Counted from the stretch's first letter, positions 42,190-51,668 are shown. The stretch: DNA of 64,000 nucleotides from Azophilus sp965221465 (GCA_965221465.1 OZ244892.1:1488001-1552000), one strand, 5' to 3'. Numbers and translations are program-made. Notes: generated by a model from the letters alone, not told the origin.

Positions 42190-43509
42190 TTGAACGAGAA
42201 CGCAGCGTCTCTGTACGACGCCCACTGGATGCCGTATACCGCCAACCGGGCATTCAAGCAGAACCCGCGCATCGTCGAGCGGGCAGAAGGCTGCCACTAC
42301 TACACCCCGGACGGCCGCAAGATTTTCGATGGCCTTTCCGGCCTCTGGTGTTGCGGCGCCGGCCACGGCCATCCGGCCATTGCCGAAGCGGTATCGAACC
42401 AACTCCGCCACATGGAGTACGCCCCTGCATTCCAGTTCGGCCACGCGGGCAGCTTCGAACTGGCCAACCGCATCGTCGAGCTGATGCCCGCCGGGCTCTC
42501 CCACGTGTTCTTCACCAATTCCGGATCCGAAAGCACGGATACGTCGCTGAAAATCGCCCGTGCCTACTGGCGGGAAGCCGGACGCCCCGGCAAGACCAGG
42601 TTGATCGGCCGCGTCAAGGGTTATCACGGCGTCAACTTCGGCGGCACGAGCCTCGGGGGCATCGGCCCCAATCGGCAGATGTACGGGCCGCTGCTCGATA
42701 CCGATCACCTCTCGGCAACGCTGCTGCCCGAAAACGCCTTCAGCCGGGGAATGCCGCAATACGGAGCCCATCTCGCCGACCAACTCGAGGAAATCGTGGC
42801 ACTGCACGATGCGTCCAACATTGCCGCCGTGATCGTCGAGCCGATGTCCGGTTCCGGCGGTGTGGTGGTGCCGCCGGCGGGATATCTGCAACGATTGCGG
42901 GAAATCTGCGACCGCCACGACATCCTGCTGATCTTCGATGAAGTGATCACCGGGTTCGGGCGGGCGGGGGCCACCACCGGAGCCGAGGCATTTGACGTCG
43001 TGCCCGACATCCTGAACCTCGCCAAGCAATTGACCAACGGCGCCATCCCCATGGGCGCGGTCGTGACCAGCGAGGCCATCTATCGCGCTTTCATGGACGC
43101 ACCGAAGCCCCCGCATGCCATCGAGTTGCCCCACGGCTACACCTACTCGGCGCACCCCGTCGCCTGTGCGGCGGCGCTTGCGGCGCTCGACATCCTGGAA
43201 ACCGACGGGCTGATCGAGCGGGCGCGGAACCTGGCCCTGCGCTTCGAAACCTATCTGCACTCGCTGAAGGGCGCACCGCACGTGGTCGATATCCGCAATT
43301 ACGGCCTGGCCGGCGCCATCCAGTTGCAACCCCGCGACGGTGATGCCCTGGTGCGGCCTTACGAGGCGGGGCTGGCGATGTGGGAAGCGGGTTTCTACGT
43401 TCGCTGGGGGGGCGATACCCTGCAGTTCGGCCCACCGTTCGTTGCCGACGCCGACGACCTCGAAGCCATGTTCGATAGGCTCGGCAACGTGCTGCCGCAG
43501 ATCGCGTAA
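42190..43509 (+). CDS. Class III PLP aminotransferase (beta-alanine/omega-amino acid:pyruvate type)
   Basis: A 439-residue fold-type I aminotransferase. It shows the N-terminal 'YDAHWMPYTANRAFKQNPR' typical of omega-amino acid:pyruvate aminotransferases, 'FFTNSGSESTDTSLKIARAY', 'LLIFDEVITGFGRAG' and the PLP Lys279 in 'LNLAKQLTNGAIPMGAV'. 'YTYSAHPVACAAALAALD' follows. It should transfer amino groups from beta-alanine or other omega-amines to pyruvate. The start is a TTG at 42190 with GGAGAGG upstream; no ATG or GTG would preserve the N-terminal motif. A palindromic element lies in its leader region. Confidence 0.9.
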   Translation: MNENAASLYDAHWMPYTANRAFKQNPRIVERAEGCHYYTPDGRKIFDGLSGLWCCGAGHGHPAIAEAVSNQLRHMEYAPAFQFGHAGSFELANRIVELMPAGLSHVFFTNSGSESTDTSLKIARAYWREAGRPGKTRLIGRVKGYHGVNFGGTSLGGIGPNRQMYGPLLDTDHLSATLLPENAFSRGMPQYGAHLADQLEEIVALHDASNIAAVIVEPMSGSGGVVVPPAGYLQRLREICDRHDILLIFDEVITGFGRAGATTGAEAFDVVPDILNLAKQLTNGAIPMGAVVTSEAIYRAFMDAPKPPHAIELPHGYTYSAHPVACAAALAALDILETDGLIERARNLALRFETYLHSLKGAPHVVDIRNYGLAGAIQLQPRDGDALVRPYEAGLAMWEAGFYVRWGGDTLQFGPPFVADADDLEAMFDRLGNVLPQIA

Positions 43510-43944
43510 CGTGCAGCAAATTCATCATCCACATCTCGCCGAGCCCGCGGTTGTGAGGCTCCCACCGGGTCTGCAATCGGCCCTCGTCCAACATGCCCTC
43601 GAGCACGGGCAGCGCGCACCCTGCTTCGCGCACCAAGCAGGTCCGCAACGATCTCCGACTTCGCTACCCTGGTTCACGTACAAGCCGGGTCAGGCACGCG
43701 CAACGGCAATCCCGGCCCGCAAATCTCACCAATTTTCGTCGCGAGGGCGTCGAGGCGCCGTCCTGCGCGGTCGCGCGGACCGGAGGCCGATGCAGGCATA
43801 CTTGACAGTATGTCAAATCGGCCGGAGTGAGCACGGCCGCGCAGGGCGAGTGCATCGGCGGCCGCAACAGCAAGTTGGTGAGACTTCCGGGCTCGATGCC
43901 CGTTCTGCGTAGCGGCCCGTTGACAGGCCCCTGAGGCGAAGCAC
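43510..43944. other. 435-bp gap with one palindromic element
   Basis: No gene is supported in the first 200 bp. A full-length inverted copy of the 180-bp palindromic element follows, then 51 bp of leader before the MscS start. Confidence 0.45.
43714..43893. repeat. Palindromic element, complete 180-bp copy in opposite orientation
   Basis: Same length and interior as 34639-34818, but the asymmetric interior (TTGACAGTATGTCAAATCGG next to GGAGTGAGCACGGCCGCG) is reversed. Its arms are of the CTCACC/GGTGAG flavour, left CCCGCAAATCTCACCAATTT and right AGTTGGTGAGACTTCCGGGC. It ends 51 bp before the MscS GTG start. Confidence 0.85.
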
Positions 43945-45282
43945 GTGGAATCCGACTCACTCGAGGGGTTCGACAACCTCACAGGCACTCTCGCTGACTG
44001 GCTGGGGCTGTTGACAGTCTGGTCCGAGGAGCACCTGTTGAGCTGGGCAGTGCTCTGGCAGGCGTTCGGCCTCCTGGCGCTGGCGAGCGCCGCCTACTTC
44101 GTCGCCCGGCCGCTGCGTCCGATACTGGAGCGGCGGGTGGCGGAACTGCGCCCAGACTCCGGCCCCGGGCGCCTGGCGCAAGAGGCCCTTGCCCACGTTT
44201 TCGCCATTCTGTTCCTGATTCCGGTCTGGCTCGCAATCGGCATGCTGGCGCAACTCGACCTGGCCGCCGACAACGATCTGCTGACGGCCATCGCGAGCCT
44301 GACGACCGCCTGGGTACTCATCAAGCTGACGTCATCGATCGTTGCCAACCGGCTGGTCGCCAATCTGATATTCGTGTTTGCCTGGTCGCTGGCCGCCCTC
44401 AACATCCTCGGGCTGCTCGATGCCCTTGTCGACACGCTGAATCGCGTCGCCATACCGTTCGGCCAGGCGCGTCTGTCCCTCCTCACCATCTTCAACGGCG
44501 CACTGGTGTTCGCCGTGTTGCTCTGGGTGGCGCTGACGCTCAGCCGGTTGATTCAGACCGCCATTCTTGGCTACTCGGACATCAGCCCGAGAGCCCAGGT
44601 GCTGCTCGGCAAGGTGGTGCGGTTCGTCATGATCGCGGTCGCGGTGGTCATCGCGCTGACCAGTATCGGCTTGAATTTCGCCGCTCTGGCCGTCTTCACC
44701 GGCGCGCTCGGCGTCGGCATCGGCATCGGCCTGCAGAATCAGGTGTCCAACCTTCTGAGCGGCCTGTTCCTGCTGCTCGACAAGTCCATCAAGCCCGGCG
44801 ATGTCATCGAAGTGGGCGACACCTTCGGCTGGGTCAAGGACATGCGCGCCCGCTACGTCGGCGTCATCACCCGGGACAACAAGGAACTGCTGATCCCCAA
44901 CGACGACTTCGTCACGAACCAGGTCATCAACTGGTCGCACAGCGATGTCGATGTGCGCATGGAGATCGCTTTCAGCGTCTCTTACAACAGCGACCCCCAC
45001 GAGGTGCGACGCCTGGCAGTTGAAGCCGCGGCCGGCGTCGACGAGCGCATCGTCAAGTCGCGCGTGCCGGTCTGTCACATCAAGGAATTCGGCGACAGTT
45101 CGCTCGACTTCGTGCTGCGCTTCTGGATCGACGACCCACAAAACGGCGTCACCAACATCAAGGGCCAGGTGTTCCTGGCGCTCTGGGACAAGTTCCAGGA
45201 GCACGGCATCCAGATTCCCTACCCCCACCGCGAGATCCTGCTGCGGCACGTCGAATCCCCGAATGCCGCCGGCGATACCTGA
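43945..45282 (+). CDS. MscS-family mechanosensitive ion channel
   Basis: A 445-residue small-conductance mechanosensitive channel homologue that would release solutes on osmotic downshock. Several N-terminal hydrophobic segments precede the pore helix 'LGVGIGIGLQNQVSNLLSG'. The MscS beta domain follows: 'LFLLLDKSIKPGDVIEVGD', 'GVITRDNKELLIPNDDFVTN' and 'VINWSHSDVDVRMEI'. The C-terminal alpha/beta domain ends near 'IQIPYPHREILL'. The extra N-terminal helices make it larger than E. coli MscS (286 residues). The start is GTG at 43945 without a strong ribosome site, so the exact N-terminus is uncertain. Confidence 0.9.
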   Translation: MESDSLEGFDNLTGTLADWLGLLTVWSEEHLLSWAVLWQAFGLLALASAAYFVARPLRPILERRVAELRPDSGPGRLAQEALAHVFAILFLIPVWLAIGMLAQLDLAADNDLLTAIASLTTAWVLIKLTSSIVANRLVANLIFVFAWSLAALNILGLLDALVDTLNRVAIPFGQARLSLLTIFNGALVFAVLLWVALTLSRLIQTAILGYSDISPRAQVLLGKVVRFVMIAVAVVIALTSIGLNFAALAVFTGALGVGIGIGLQNQVSNLLSGLFLLLDKSIKPGDVIEVGDTFGWVKDMRARYVGVITRDNKELLIPNDDFVTNQVINWSHSDVDVRMEIAFSVSYNSDPHEVRRLAVEAAAGVDERIVKSRVPVCHIKEFGDSSLDFVLRFWIDDPQNGVTNIKGQVFLALWDKFQEHGIQIPYPHREILLRHVESPNAAGDT

Positions 45283-45511
45283 AGCGAGCCACGGCAATCC
45301 CAACCGAAAGATCACACCGCCAAAACGTCACTCACACCGCCGCTCATGCGATCTGTCCGAATGGCCACCGATCAGACGAATTCCGGTCAATTTGCTACGC
45401 TATCGGCGCGACCGCTAACGAAGAGGTTGTCTCCCGTTCAATGCACGCGACTCCACGAGGCTCGCGCCAATCCGCACAGTCGAAGACCACGGGCAACCTC
45501 GACTGCAGCCT

Positions 45512-46168
45512 GTGCTGATCTCCATCCACATCCCGAAGACCGGCGGCGCAACGTTGCACCGATCAGTCCTCGAGCCCGCCTTCGGCGACCGCCTGCTACT
45601 CGACTACGCCGATGCGCCGCTCACCCATCCCGTCGAGGAACGTAACCGGCAGGCGCAGGCGTTCGAGCCGGCCGCGAGGCTGGCCGACAGCTACGATTGC
45701 ATCCATGGCCATTTTCTGGCGAGCAAGTACCGCTCGACGGCCCTGGCCGGCCAATTCGCCGCCTGGTTCCGAGATCCGGTGCAGTGGGCGTTGTCGCGCT
45801 TCCATCACGGCAAGCGTGCGGGGACCGGCATCGTCACGGCGGAAATGAGCATCTGGGAATTCTCCGAGATCGAGCGTTTCCACAACCCCTACGCCGCCTA
45901 TCTCCACGACTTCGATATGGGCGACCTCGACTTCGTGGGAATCGTCGAGCACTACGCGGAAAGCCTCGACCTCTTCGGCCGCCTGTTCGCTATACCCATA
46001 CCGGAGAACGTCCGATCCTGGCACCGGAATCCGGCCAAGGAGCGCACCGCTCCATACCGGGTGAAGCCAAAGTTGGCGGCTCGAATCCGTCAATTCAATC
46101 GGGACGACGTCGAGATTTACGAATCCGCACTATCGATCCACCGTCGCCTCGAGAACCGATGCCTTTAG
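45512..46168 (+). CDS. Sulfotransferase-like P-loop protein, truncated by TAG
   Basis: A 218-residue protein of the sulfotransferase-like superfamily. The N-terminal 'MLISIHIPKTGGATLHRSV' is the PAPS 5'-phosphosulfate-binding motif, and 'AWFRDPVQWALSRFHHGKR' corresponds to the 3'-phosphate-binding segment. The GTG at 45512 sits directly at the first strand. The frame ends at TAG 46166-46168, but the same frame continues for 44 more codons with a coiled-coil-like sequence. The stop may therefore be a recent nonsense mutation. The acceptor substrate is unknown. Confidence 0.78.
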   Translation: MLISIHIPKTGGATLHRSVLEPAFGDRLLLDYADAPLTHPVEERNRQAQAFEPAARLADSYDCIHGHFLASKYRSTALAGQFAAWFRDPVQWALSRFHHGKRAGTGIVTAEMSIWEFSEIERFHNPYAAYLHDFDMGDLDFVGIVEHYAESLDLFGRLFAIPIPENVRSWHRNPAKERTAPYRVKPKLAARIRQFNRDDVEIYESALSIHRRLENRCL

Positions 46169-46303
46169 GAGGCACGGCTGGAACTGCGTGTCGAGCAGCT
46201 GGCCGGTTCCCGGGAAGCCCCCGAATTGCGGGCTGCGGCGAAGCAGGAGAAGCAACGAAATGACGCCGTTGGCCAAGCCCGCGGCTCCGGTAGTATCCTT
46301 TGA
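46169..46303 (+). other. In-frame continuation of the sulfotransferase frame after TAG
   Basis: Directly after the TAG the frame reads 'EARLELRVEQLAGSREAPEL' and 24 further residues rich in Ala, Lys, Gln and Glu before a TGA at 46301-46303. The heptad-like spacing joins smoothly to 'SALSIHRRLENRCL' before the stop, as if one helix had been interrupted. It could also be chance open frame, since the stretch has GC-rich codons. Confidence 0.45.
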
Positions 46304-46373
46304 CGGCTCCCGGGCAGCAGCATGGGAGCATCGCGGATTATTCAGTTGTCGGAATCAAAGGAGGCCTTGCAAC

Positions 46374-46679
46374 ATGCCCGCAATCAAACCCGGTACACGG
46401 CTGAAAAGCGTGGTCTGCAGCGGCGAGGCCATGGTCATCAAGGGCAATGACGTCTCCATCACCTGCGGCGGCGTGCCCATGATCGGTCACGGGGAGACCC
46501 ACGACGGCACCGCTCAGGCAGATGCGGAACACATGCACCAGTGCCTGATCGGCAAGCGCTACGTCAACGCCGAGGAAACCCTGGAACTGTTGTGCATCAA
46601 GGCCGGGGACGGTTCCTTCGGTGTCGACGGCCAGATGCTGATGGGCAAGGAGACCAAGCGGCTGCCCTCCTCGGATTGA
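46374..46679 (+). CDS. Small four-cysteine protein of unknown function
   Basis: A 101-residue cytosolic protein with four cysteines at 15, 31, 57 and 74 in short conserved-looking settings: 'KSVVCSGEAMVIKG', 'SITCGGVPMIG', 'HQCLIGKRYVNAEE' and 'LELLCIKAGDGSFGV'. I recall similar small proteins beside acyl-CoA ligases or P450s in other bacteria but cannot name the family. The spacing is not that of a ferredoxin or rubredoxin. The start at 46374 has AAGGAGG upstream. It ends 44 bp before the second P450, which itself has a GGAGG site, so the two are probably one transcript. Confidence 0.75.
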   Translation: MPAIKPGTRLKSVVCSGEAMVIKGNDVSITCGGVPMIGHGETHDGTAQADAEHMHQCLIGKRYVNAEETLELLCIKAGDGSFGVDGQMLMGKETKRLPSSD

Positions 46680-46723
46680 GCCCTGGTCGAATCGACAACC
46701 CGAATTGCGATCTGGAGGCCCGA

Positions 46724-48046
46724 ATGGCCGAGACATACGAAGAAGCTGCCGCCACCCTGCGGCAGAGCAGCAGAGACTGGCACGAAGCCTGGGCCATCGA
46801 CGCCCACCAGGACCCTTGGGAAATACCGCTGGAGGAGATGAACCCGGCCCACCCGGAACTGTTCCGGTCCGACACCGTGCTGCCCTGGTTCGAGCGGCTG
46901 CGAGCGGAAGCGCCGGTGCATTGGTGCCAAAACAGCCAGTTTGGCCCCTACTGGTCCATCACGCGCTACGACGACGTGAAGTACGTCGACACGCACCACG
47001 ACCTGTTCTCTTCGGACATCGACAACGGGGGCATTCGCCTTGGCGGCAGGCCCCTCGAGGGGCCACCCGACCCGATGTTCCACCTGCCCATGTTCATCAT
47101 GGCCGACCCCCCGGTGCACGAGCAGCAGCGCATGGCCGTGGCGCCCATGTTCGCGCCCTCGAAACTGGGACGTCTGGGCGAATTGATCCGCACACGCGCC
47201 GCGAAGATTCTCGATGAACTGCCGCGAGGGGAGACTTTCAACTGGGTGCGGCGGGTCTCGGTGGAATTGACGGGGCAAATGCTCGCCACGCTGTTCGACG
47301 TGCCCCAGAAAGACCGCAGCCTCTTGATTCACTGGTCGGACACCGTCGAGCGTATTACCGACCCGGATTATTTCGAGACCGCCGAAGAAGGCTTCAAGGA
47401 ACTCTGGAAGTGTTTCGAGTACTTCAATGCGCTTTGGCAGGAACGTTCCGCCGCTCCGGAGCAGGGAGACGACCTCATCTCCTTCCTCGCCAGGGGCGAT
47501 GCAACCCGCAACATGTCGCCAAGCGAATTCCTCGGCAACATCCTGCTCCTGATCGTCGGCGGCAACGACACGACGCGCAATTCCATATCCGGCGGCGTCC
47601 TTGCGCTGAATCGGTTCCCGGACGAATTCGCGAAGCTCAAGGCCGACCCGGGGCTGATCCCGAAAATGGTGCCGGAAATCGTCCGCTGGCAATCCCCCGT
47701 GGCGCACATGTGCCGCACCGCGGTGGCGGACACCGAAATCCGGGGCCAACAGATTCGCAAGTGGGACAAAGTGTGCATCTGGTACCTGTCGGGCAACCGC
47801 GACGACGAGCGCATCCCCGAACCCGACCGCTTCCAAATCGATCGTCCGAATGTACGCTCGCACCTCGCATTCGGTTTCGGCATCCATCGCTGCCTCGGCA
47901 ATCGGCTCGCGGAAATGCAACTGCAGATCGTCTGGGAGGAGATACTCGAGCGCTTCAGCGACGTCGAGGTGGTCGGCGAGCCGAAGTACCTCTTCTCCAA
48001 CTTCATTCGCGGCATTACCGATTTGCCGGTTCAGGTGCGGGAGTAA
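46724..48046 (+). CDS. Cytochrome P450, CYP153-like (second copy)
   Basis: A 440-residue P450 paralogous to the one at 36337. It shares 'LLIVGGNDTTRNSISGGVLA' in the I-helix and 'HLAFGFGIHRCLGNRLAEMQ' at the haem (Cys ~390). The ExxR region is 'VPEIVRWQSPVAHMCRTAVA'. It has about 20 more N-terminal residues than the first, containing 'WEIPLEEMNPAHPELF'. CYP153-type enzymes hydroxylate terminal carbons of alkanes, fatty acids and related chains. No ferredoxin gene is adjacent; the four-Cys protein upstream is the only candidate partner in the operon, on position alone. Confidence 0.9.
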   Translation: MAETYEEAAATLRQSSRDWHEAWAIDAHQDPWEIPLEEMNPAHPELFRSDTVLPWFERLRAEAPVHWCQNSQFGPYWSITRYDDVKYVDTHHDLFSSDIDNGGIRLGGRPLEGPPDPMFHLPMFIMADPPVHEQQRMAVAPMFAPSKLGRLGELIRTRAAKILDELPRGETFNWVRRVSVELTGQMLATLFDVPQKDRSLLIHWSDTVERITDPDYFETAEEGFKELWKCFEYFNALWQERSAAPEQGDDLISFLARGDATRNMSPSEFLGNILLLIVGGNDTTRNSISGGVLALNRFPDEFAKLKADPGLIPKMVPEIVRWQSPVAHMCRTAVADTEIRGQQIRKWDKVCIWYLSGNRDDERIPEPDRFQIDRPNVRSHLAFGFGIHRCLGNRLAEMQLQIVWEEILERFSDVEVVGEPKYLFSNFIRGITDLPVQVRE

Positions 48047-48161
48047 TCCGCCGGATAATTTCGAGAACCGCTTGGACGCGCCGAAACCCTTCGTGCCCGC
48101 CAGTTGGAGCAAGCCGACCGCGGCACCTGGGCGTGTTGCCGATTCAATCGGAATCGCCTGG

Positions 48162-48995
48162 ATGCCGAAAAAAGACCTTCCTCATGCAAACGGTGTCGGC
48201 CGCACCCTCGCTTGTCGTTTGGCTTGGAGTGGATTTTGCGGGTTGGCGCTGTTGGTCGTGTCCGCGCTTGCCGTGCCGGATACGGTTTCGAGCGCGAAAG
48301 CCGGCGACTATGGATTCCGGGTCGTGCGGACTTACCCCCACGACCCTTCGGCATTCACCCAAGGCCTGGTGTTCCACGACGGCCGCCTGTTGGAGAGTAC
48401 CGGAGGCTATGGAACGTCGACCGTGCGCATCGTGAACCTCGACAGCGGCCGAGCCTTGCGCGAACATCGGCTTGCCAACGAGTTGTTCGGCGAGGGGCTG
48501 GCGCTCGCCGGCGGGCTTCTCTACCAGCTCACTTGGAAAGCGGGCATCGGCATGGTGCGCGATGCCGAGACCCTGGAGGCGGTCGGAGAATTTCGCTACG
48601 CCAACGAGGGCTGGGGCCTGGCCGCGCGCGATGGGATGCTGGTAATGAGCGACGGCACCTCGACGCTGCGCTTTCTGGATGCGGCGAGTTTCAGCGAAGT
48701 CCGCCGCTTGCAGGTGCGTGACGGAACGTTGCCGGTCAGGGGGCTGAACGAACTCGAATATGTCGGCGTCCACCTGTACGCGAATGTATGGCCCACGGAC
48801 CGCATTGCGATTATCGATCCGGCCGACGGACAGGTGCGCGGCTGGCTCGATCTGTCTGCAATTCTGCCGATCGTGTTTCGCGGGCCCGAAACGGACGTCC
48901 TGAACGGTATCGCGTACGATGCCGACACCAACCGATTGTTCGTCACCGGCAAGAACTGGCCGCGATTGTTCGAAATCGAGGTGATTGCGCCTTGA
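48162..48995 (+). CDS. Glutaminyl-peptide cyclotransferase (plant/bacterial beta-propeller type)
   Basis: A 277-residue exported protein. After a signal/anchor ('FCGLALLVVSALAVPDTV') comes a five-bladed propeller typical of papaya-type glutamine cyclotransferases: 'VVRTYPHDPSAFTQGLVF', 'LLESTGGYGTSTVRIVN', 'LFGEGLALAGGLLYQLTWK', 'LNELEYVGVHLYANVW' and 'DVLNGIAYDADTNRLFVTGK'. These enzymes close N-terminal Gln to pyroglutamate on exported peptides. The start at 48162 gives a polar n-region before the hydrophobic stretch; the ribosome site is weak. Confidence 0.87.
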   Translation: MPKKDLPHANGVGRTLACRLAWSGFCGLALLVVSALAVPDTVSSAKAGDYGFRVVRTYPHDPSAFTQGLVFHDGRLLESTGGYGTSTVRIVNLDSGRALREHRLANELFGEGLALAGGLLYQLTWKAGIGMVRDAETLEAVGEFRYANEGWGLAARDGMLVMSDGTSTLRFLDAASFSEVRRLQVRDGTLPVRGLNELEYVGVHLYANVWPTDRIAIIDPADGQVRGWLDLSAILPIVFRGPETDVLNGIAYDADTNRLFVTGKNWPRLFEIEVIAP

Positions 48996-49050
48996 TGGCG
49001 CAACTGCCCCGGCGGCTCAGGCAACAACCGGGAGAGGGAGTGTCAGCGAA

Positions 49051-50100
49051 ATGAAGCACGACGAGAGCACAGGCCCGGAAGGCTATCGGGTCGACGCCGT
49101 GGAAGCCTGGATAAGCGCCAACATCGAGGGCCTCACCCCACCCTTTCGATGGACGCGCCTGGAAGGCGGCCACTCCAATCTCACCTACCGGCTGGACGAT
49201 GCAACCGGCCGTCAGGCCGTGATTCGGCGGCCGCCCCGGGGAAAGCTGCTGCCCAAGGCCCACGACATGAGCCGCGAGTGGGCCCTGATCTCGGCGCTCG
49301 GCCCCACGCCCGTGCCGGTTCCCCGGGCGCTCGGGTTCTGTGAGAGCCCCGATGTAACCGGCGCCTGGTTCTACGTCATGGGGCTGGTCGAGGGGCAGCC
49401 GCTGTACGGCGCCGACGATACCGAACGCATCGTACCGCGGGACAGGCGCCGCAGGATGGCCAACTCCTTCATCGACGTGCTGGCCGACCTGCACGCCGTC
49501 GACCCCGATGCCGTTGGGCTCGGTGGGCTCGGCAAGAAGGAGAACTACGTGGGTCGGCAACTGAATACCTGGTACCGCTCCTGGACCTCATCCATCGAAG
49601 CGGCCGCATACGACGACCCAAGAGCCCACGACATCCGGCAATTCCTGCTCGCCAACATCCCCGAACAGGGCCCTGCCAGGGTGGTGCACGGCGACTACGG
49701 GCCGCACAACTGCCTGATCGGGCCGGACTGCACGGTTGCCGCTGTCCTGGATTGGGAGATATCGACCCTTGGCGACCCACTGGCGGACCTGGCCTATGCC
49801 CTGAACCCCTGGCCGGACCCGGACGACGACGAACCCCCTCCGCCGGACGCCGCTACGGCGCCGGCCGGGTTCCCGAGCCGCAGCGAACTCGCCGCGCGCT
49901 ATGCCGAGCGAACCGGCCGCGATCTTTCGCAACTCGGCTACTACGAGGGATTCAATCGCTGGAAGACAGCGTGCATCGTCCACGGGGTGTACGCACGCTA
50001 TTGCGAGGGCAAGAAGAGCGCCGACGGTGTCGATCTGGAGGAGATGCGCGAACGGATCGGCCGCTCTTTAGAGCTTTCCGAACAAGCACTTAACATCTGA
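49051..50100 (+). CDS. APH-type phosphotransferase family protein
   Basis: A 349-residue kinase-like protein of the aminoglycoside-phosphotransferase superfamily, ACAD10/11-kinase-like branch. The glycine-rich 'RLEGGHSNLTYRLDD', catalytic 'RVVHGDYGPHNCLI' (H213, D215) and metal 'AAVLDWEISTLGDPLADL' (D234) are complete. Unlike the 7697 gene it has the canonical HGD and no DUF6285 tail. The surrounding CoA-transferases and lyase suggest an acyl-CoA-type substrate rather than an antibiotic. The ATG at 49051 follows a GGGAGAGGGAG stretch about 10 bp away. It lies 55 bp after the cyclotransferase. Confidence 0.85.
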   Translation: MKHDESTGPEGYRVDAVEAWISANIEGLTPPFRWTRLEGGHSNLTYRLDDATGRQAVIRRPPRGKLLPKAHDMSREWALISALGPTPVPVPRALGFCESPDVTGAWFYVMGLVEGQPLYGADDTERIVPRDRRRRMANSFIDVLADLHAVDPDAVGLGGLGKKENYVGRQLNTWYRSWTSSIEAAAYDDPRAHDIRQFLLANIPEQGPARVVHGDYGPHNCLIGPDCTVAAVLDWEISTLGDPLADLAYALNPWPDPDDDEPPPPDAATAPAGFPSRSELAARYAERTGRDLSQLGYYEGFNRWKTACIVHGVYARYCEGKKSADGVDLEEMRERIGRSLELSEQALNI

Positions 50101-50310
50101 AATTAAGGTTTCACTCTAACGAGACGCGCACCCACTCGAATCCGCGAACCGCAGATTCCGGCCGGCATCGCAACCACACCGCCGACCGACCGCAGTTCCG
50201 CCGGATGTTTCGCCATGCAAGCCTGCGGACCGAGGCACGAACTTGTCTGCCAACAGCGGTGTGCGACCATACACGCCTACCCCATCGAAGGAAGCGAGGG
50301 AAGAACGACC

Positions 50311-51513
50311 GTGACAGCACCGTTGGCAGGCATCGACGTCGTGGAGGTGGCGAACTGGCTGGCCGCTCCGAATTGTGCGGCGCTCATGGCCGACATGGGC
50401 GCCAACGTCGTGAAGGTCGAGCCGTTGGAGGGCGACAGCTACCGCCGTGCGTACACCGCGCTCTACGGCGACGATTTCGTCTCTCCCACCTTCCAGTTCG
50501 ACAACCGCGGCAAGCGGGGCATCTGTGTCAACCTCGAGCACCCTCGAGGGCCGGAAATCGTGCGCACGCTGGCGACCAGGGCGCAAGTGTTCGTCACCAA
50601 TCTGACCCGGGCGCGTCTCGAGCGCTACCGCCTGACAGACCGGCACATCCACGACGTGGCGCCCGGGGCGGTTTACGCCGTGCTGTCCGGTTTCGGCACC
50701 GAGGGGCCCGACAGCGAACGGTCGGCATTCGACCAGACGGCCTTCTGGGCGCGCTCGGGCGCGATGTCGGTGTTCGGCGACCGCGACGACGGCCCGTTGA
50801 TTTCACGCCCGGGTTACGGCGACCGCACCACGTCGCTCAACCTGTTGGCGAGCATTCTGGCCGCCCTGCGGCTGCAGGAACAAACCGGGGAAGGCCAGTA
50901 CGTGGAGGTAACGCTGCAACGCACCGGCATCTGGGCACTCGCCACCGATGTCACCAACACGCTCTACCAACGCATGCAGCCCGAGAAGACAAGCCGCAAG
51001 GAGCCGCCCAACGCCATCTGGAATTACTTTCGAACCGCCGACGATCGCTGGTTCGCCATGGTCTCTCCGCTGCCCATCCCGTACTGGCCGAGGTTCTGCG
51101 CCATGCTGGGTCGGGACGACTGGGCAAGGGACGAGCGCTTTCAGACCGCGGCAGGGCTCGTGGAACACGGCCAGGAACTCGTCCCCGAAATCGAGCGCCT
51201 GTTCGCAAGCGAAAGCCTCGACCACTGGCGCGGGCGACTCGATGCCGCCGGCATGATCTGGGAACCGGTGACGGAGTTGCCCGACGTCGTCGAAGACCCG
51301 GCACTGCGCGAACGGGGCGCATTCTCGCTGATCGTGCACGAGCGTGCCGGCGCCATGGAGGTGGTGTCGGCGCCGTTTTACATTCGCGACGCAGACATCG
51401 AAGTGCGTGGCCCGGCGCCGGACGCCGGTGAACACACCCGGGAAGTCCTGTCAGAGGCCGGCATGGCGGCGGACCGCATCGACGCGCTGATTCGGGAAGG
51501 CGTGCTGAAGTAA
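50311..51513 (+). CDS. CaiB/BaiF-type CoA-transferase (family III)
   Basis: A 400-residue family III CoA-transferase. Markers: 'IDVVEVANWLAAPNCAALMA', 'MGANVVKVEPLEGDSYRR', 'NRGKRGICVNLEHPRG', 'SAFDQTAFWARSGAMSVFG' with the catalytic Asp, and 'EQTGEGQYVEVTLQRTGIWA'. It ends 'GEHTREVLSEAG'. It is similar in length and motif detail to the gene at 34838. The start is a GTG at 50311 with GAGGGAAG ten bases upstream. It is followed at 155 bp by a second CoA-transferase of the formyl-CoA type. Confidence 0.88.
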   Translation: MTAPLAGIDVVEVANWLAAPNCAALMADMGANVVKVEPLEGDSYRRAYTALYGDDFVSPTFQFDNRGKRGICVNLEHPRGPEIVRTLATRAQVFVTNLTRARLERYRLTDRHIHDVAPGAVYAVLSGFGTEGPDSERSAFDQTAFWARSGAMSVFGDRDDGPLISRPGYGDRTTSLNLLASILAALRLQEQTGEGQYVEVTLQRTGIWALATDVTNTLYQRMQPEKTSRKEPPNAIWNYFRTADDRWFAMVSPLPIPYWPRFCAMLGRDDWARDERFQTAAGLVEHGQELVPEIERLFASESLDHWRGRLDAAGMIWEPVTELPDVVEDPALRERGAFSLIVHERAGAMEVVSAPFYIRDADIEVRGPAPDAGEHTREVLSEAGMAADRIDALIREGVLK

Positions 51514-51668
51514 CCACCGGGGCGCAATGGTTGCTTTCCCTACCGTCAGGCCTTAGTTTCACCGAGCGGAGGGCCGACGAGGCGTTTCCTCCAATCGGCG
51601 CGAGAGCGGTTGCGGGACGCAGGTTCGACGCATCCGAATTGCGCGCCCTTAATCGAGAGGCCCGGGAC

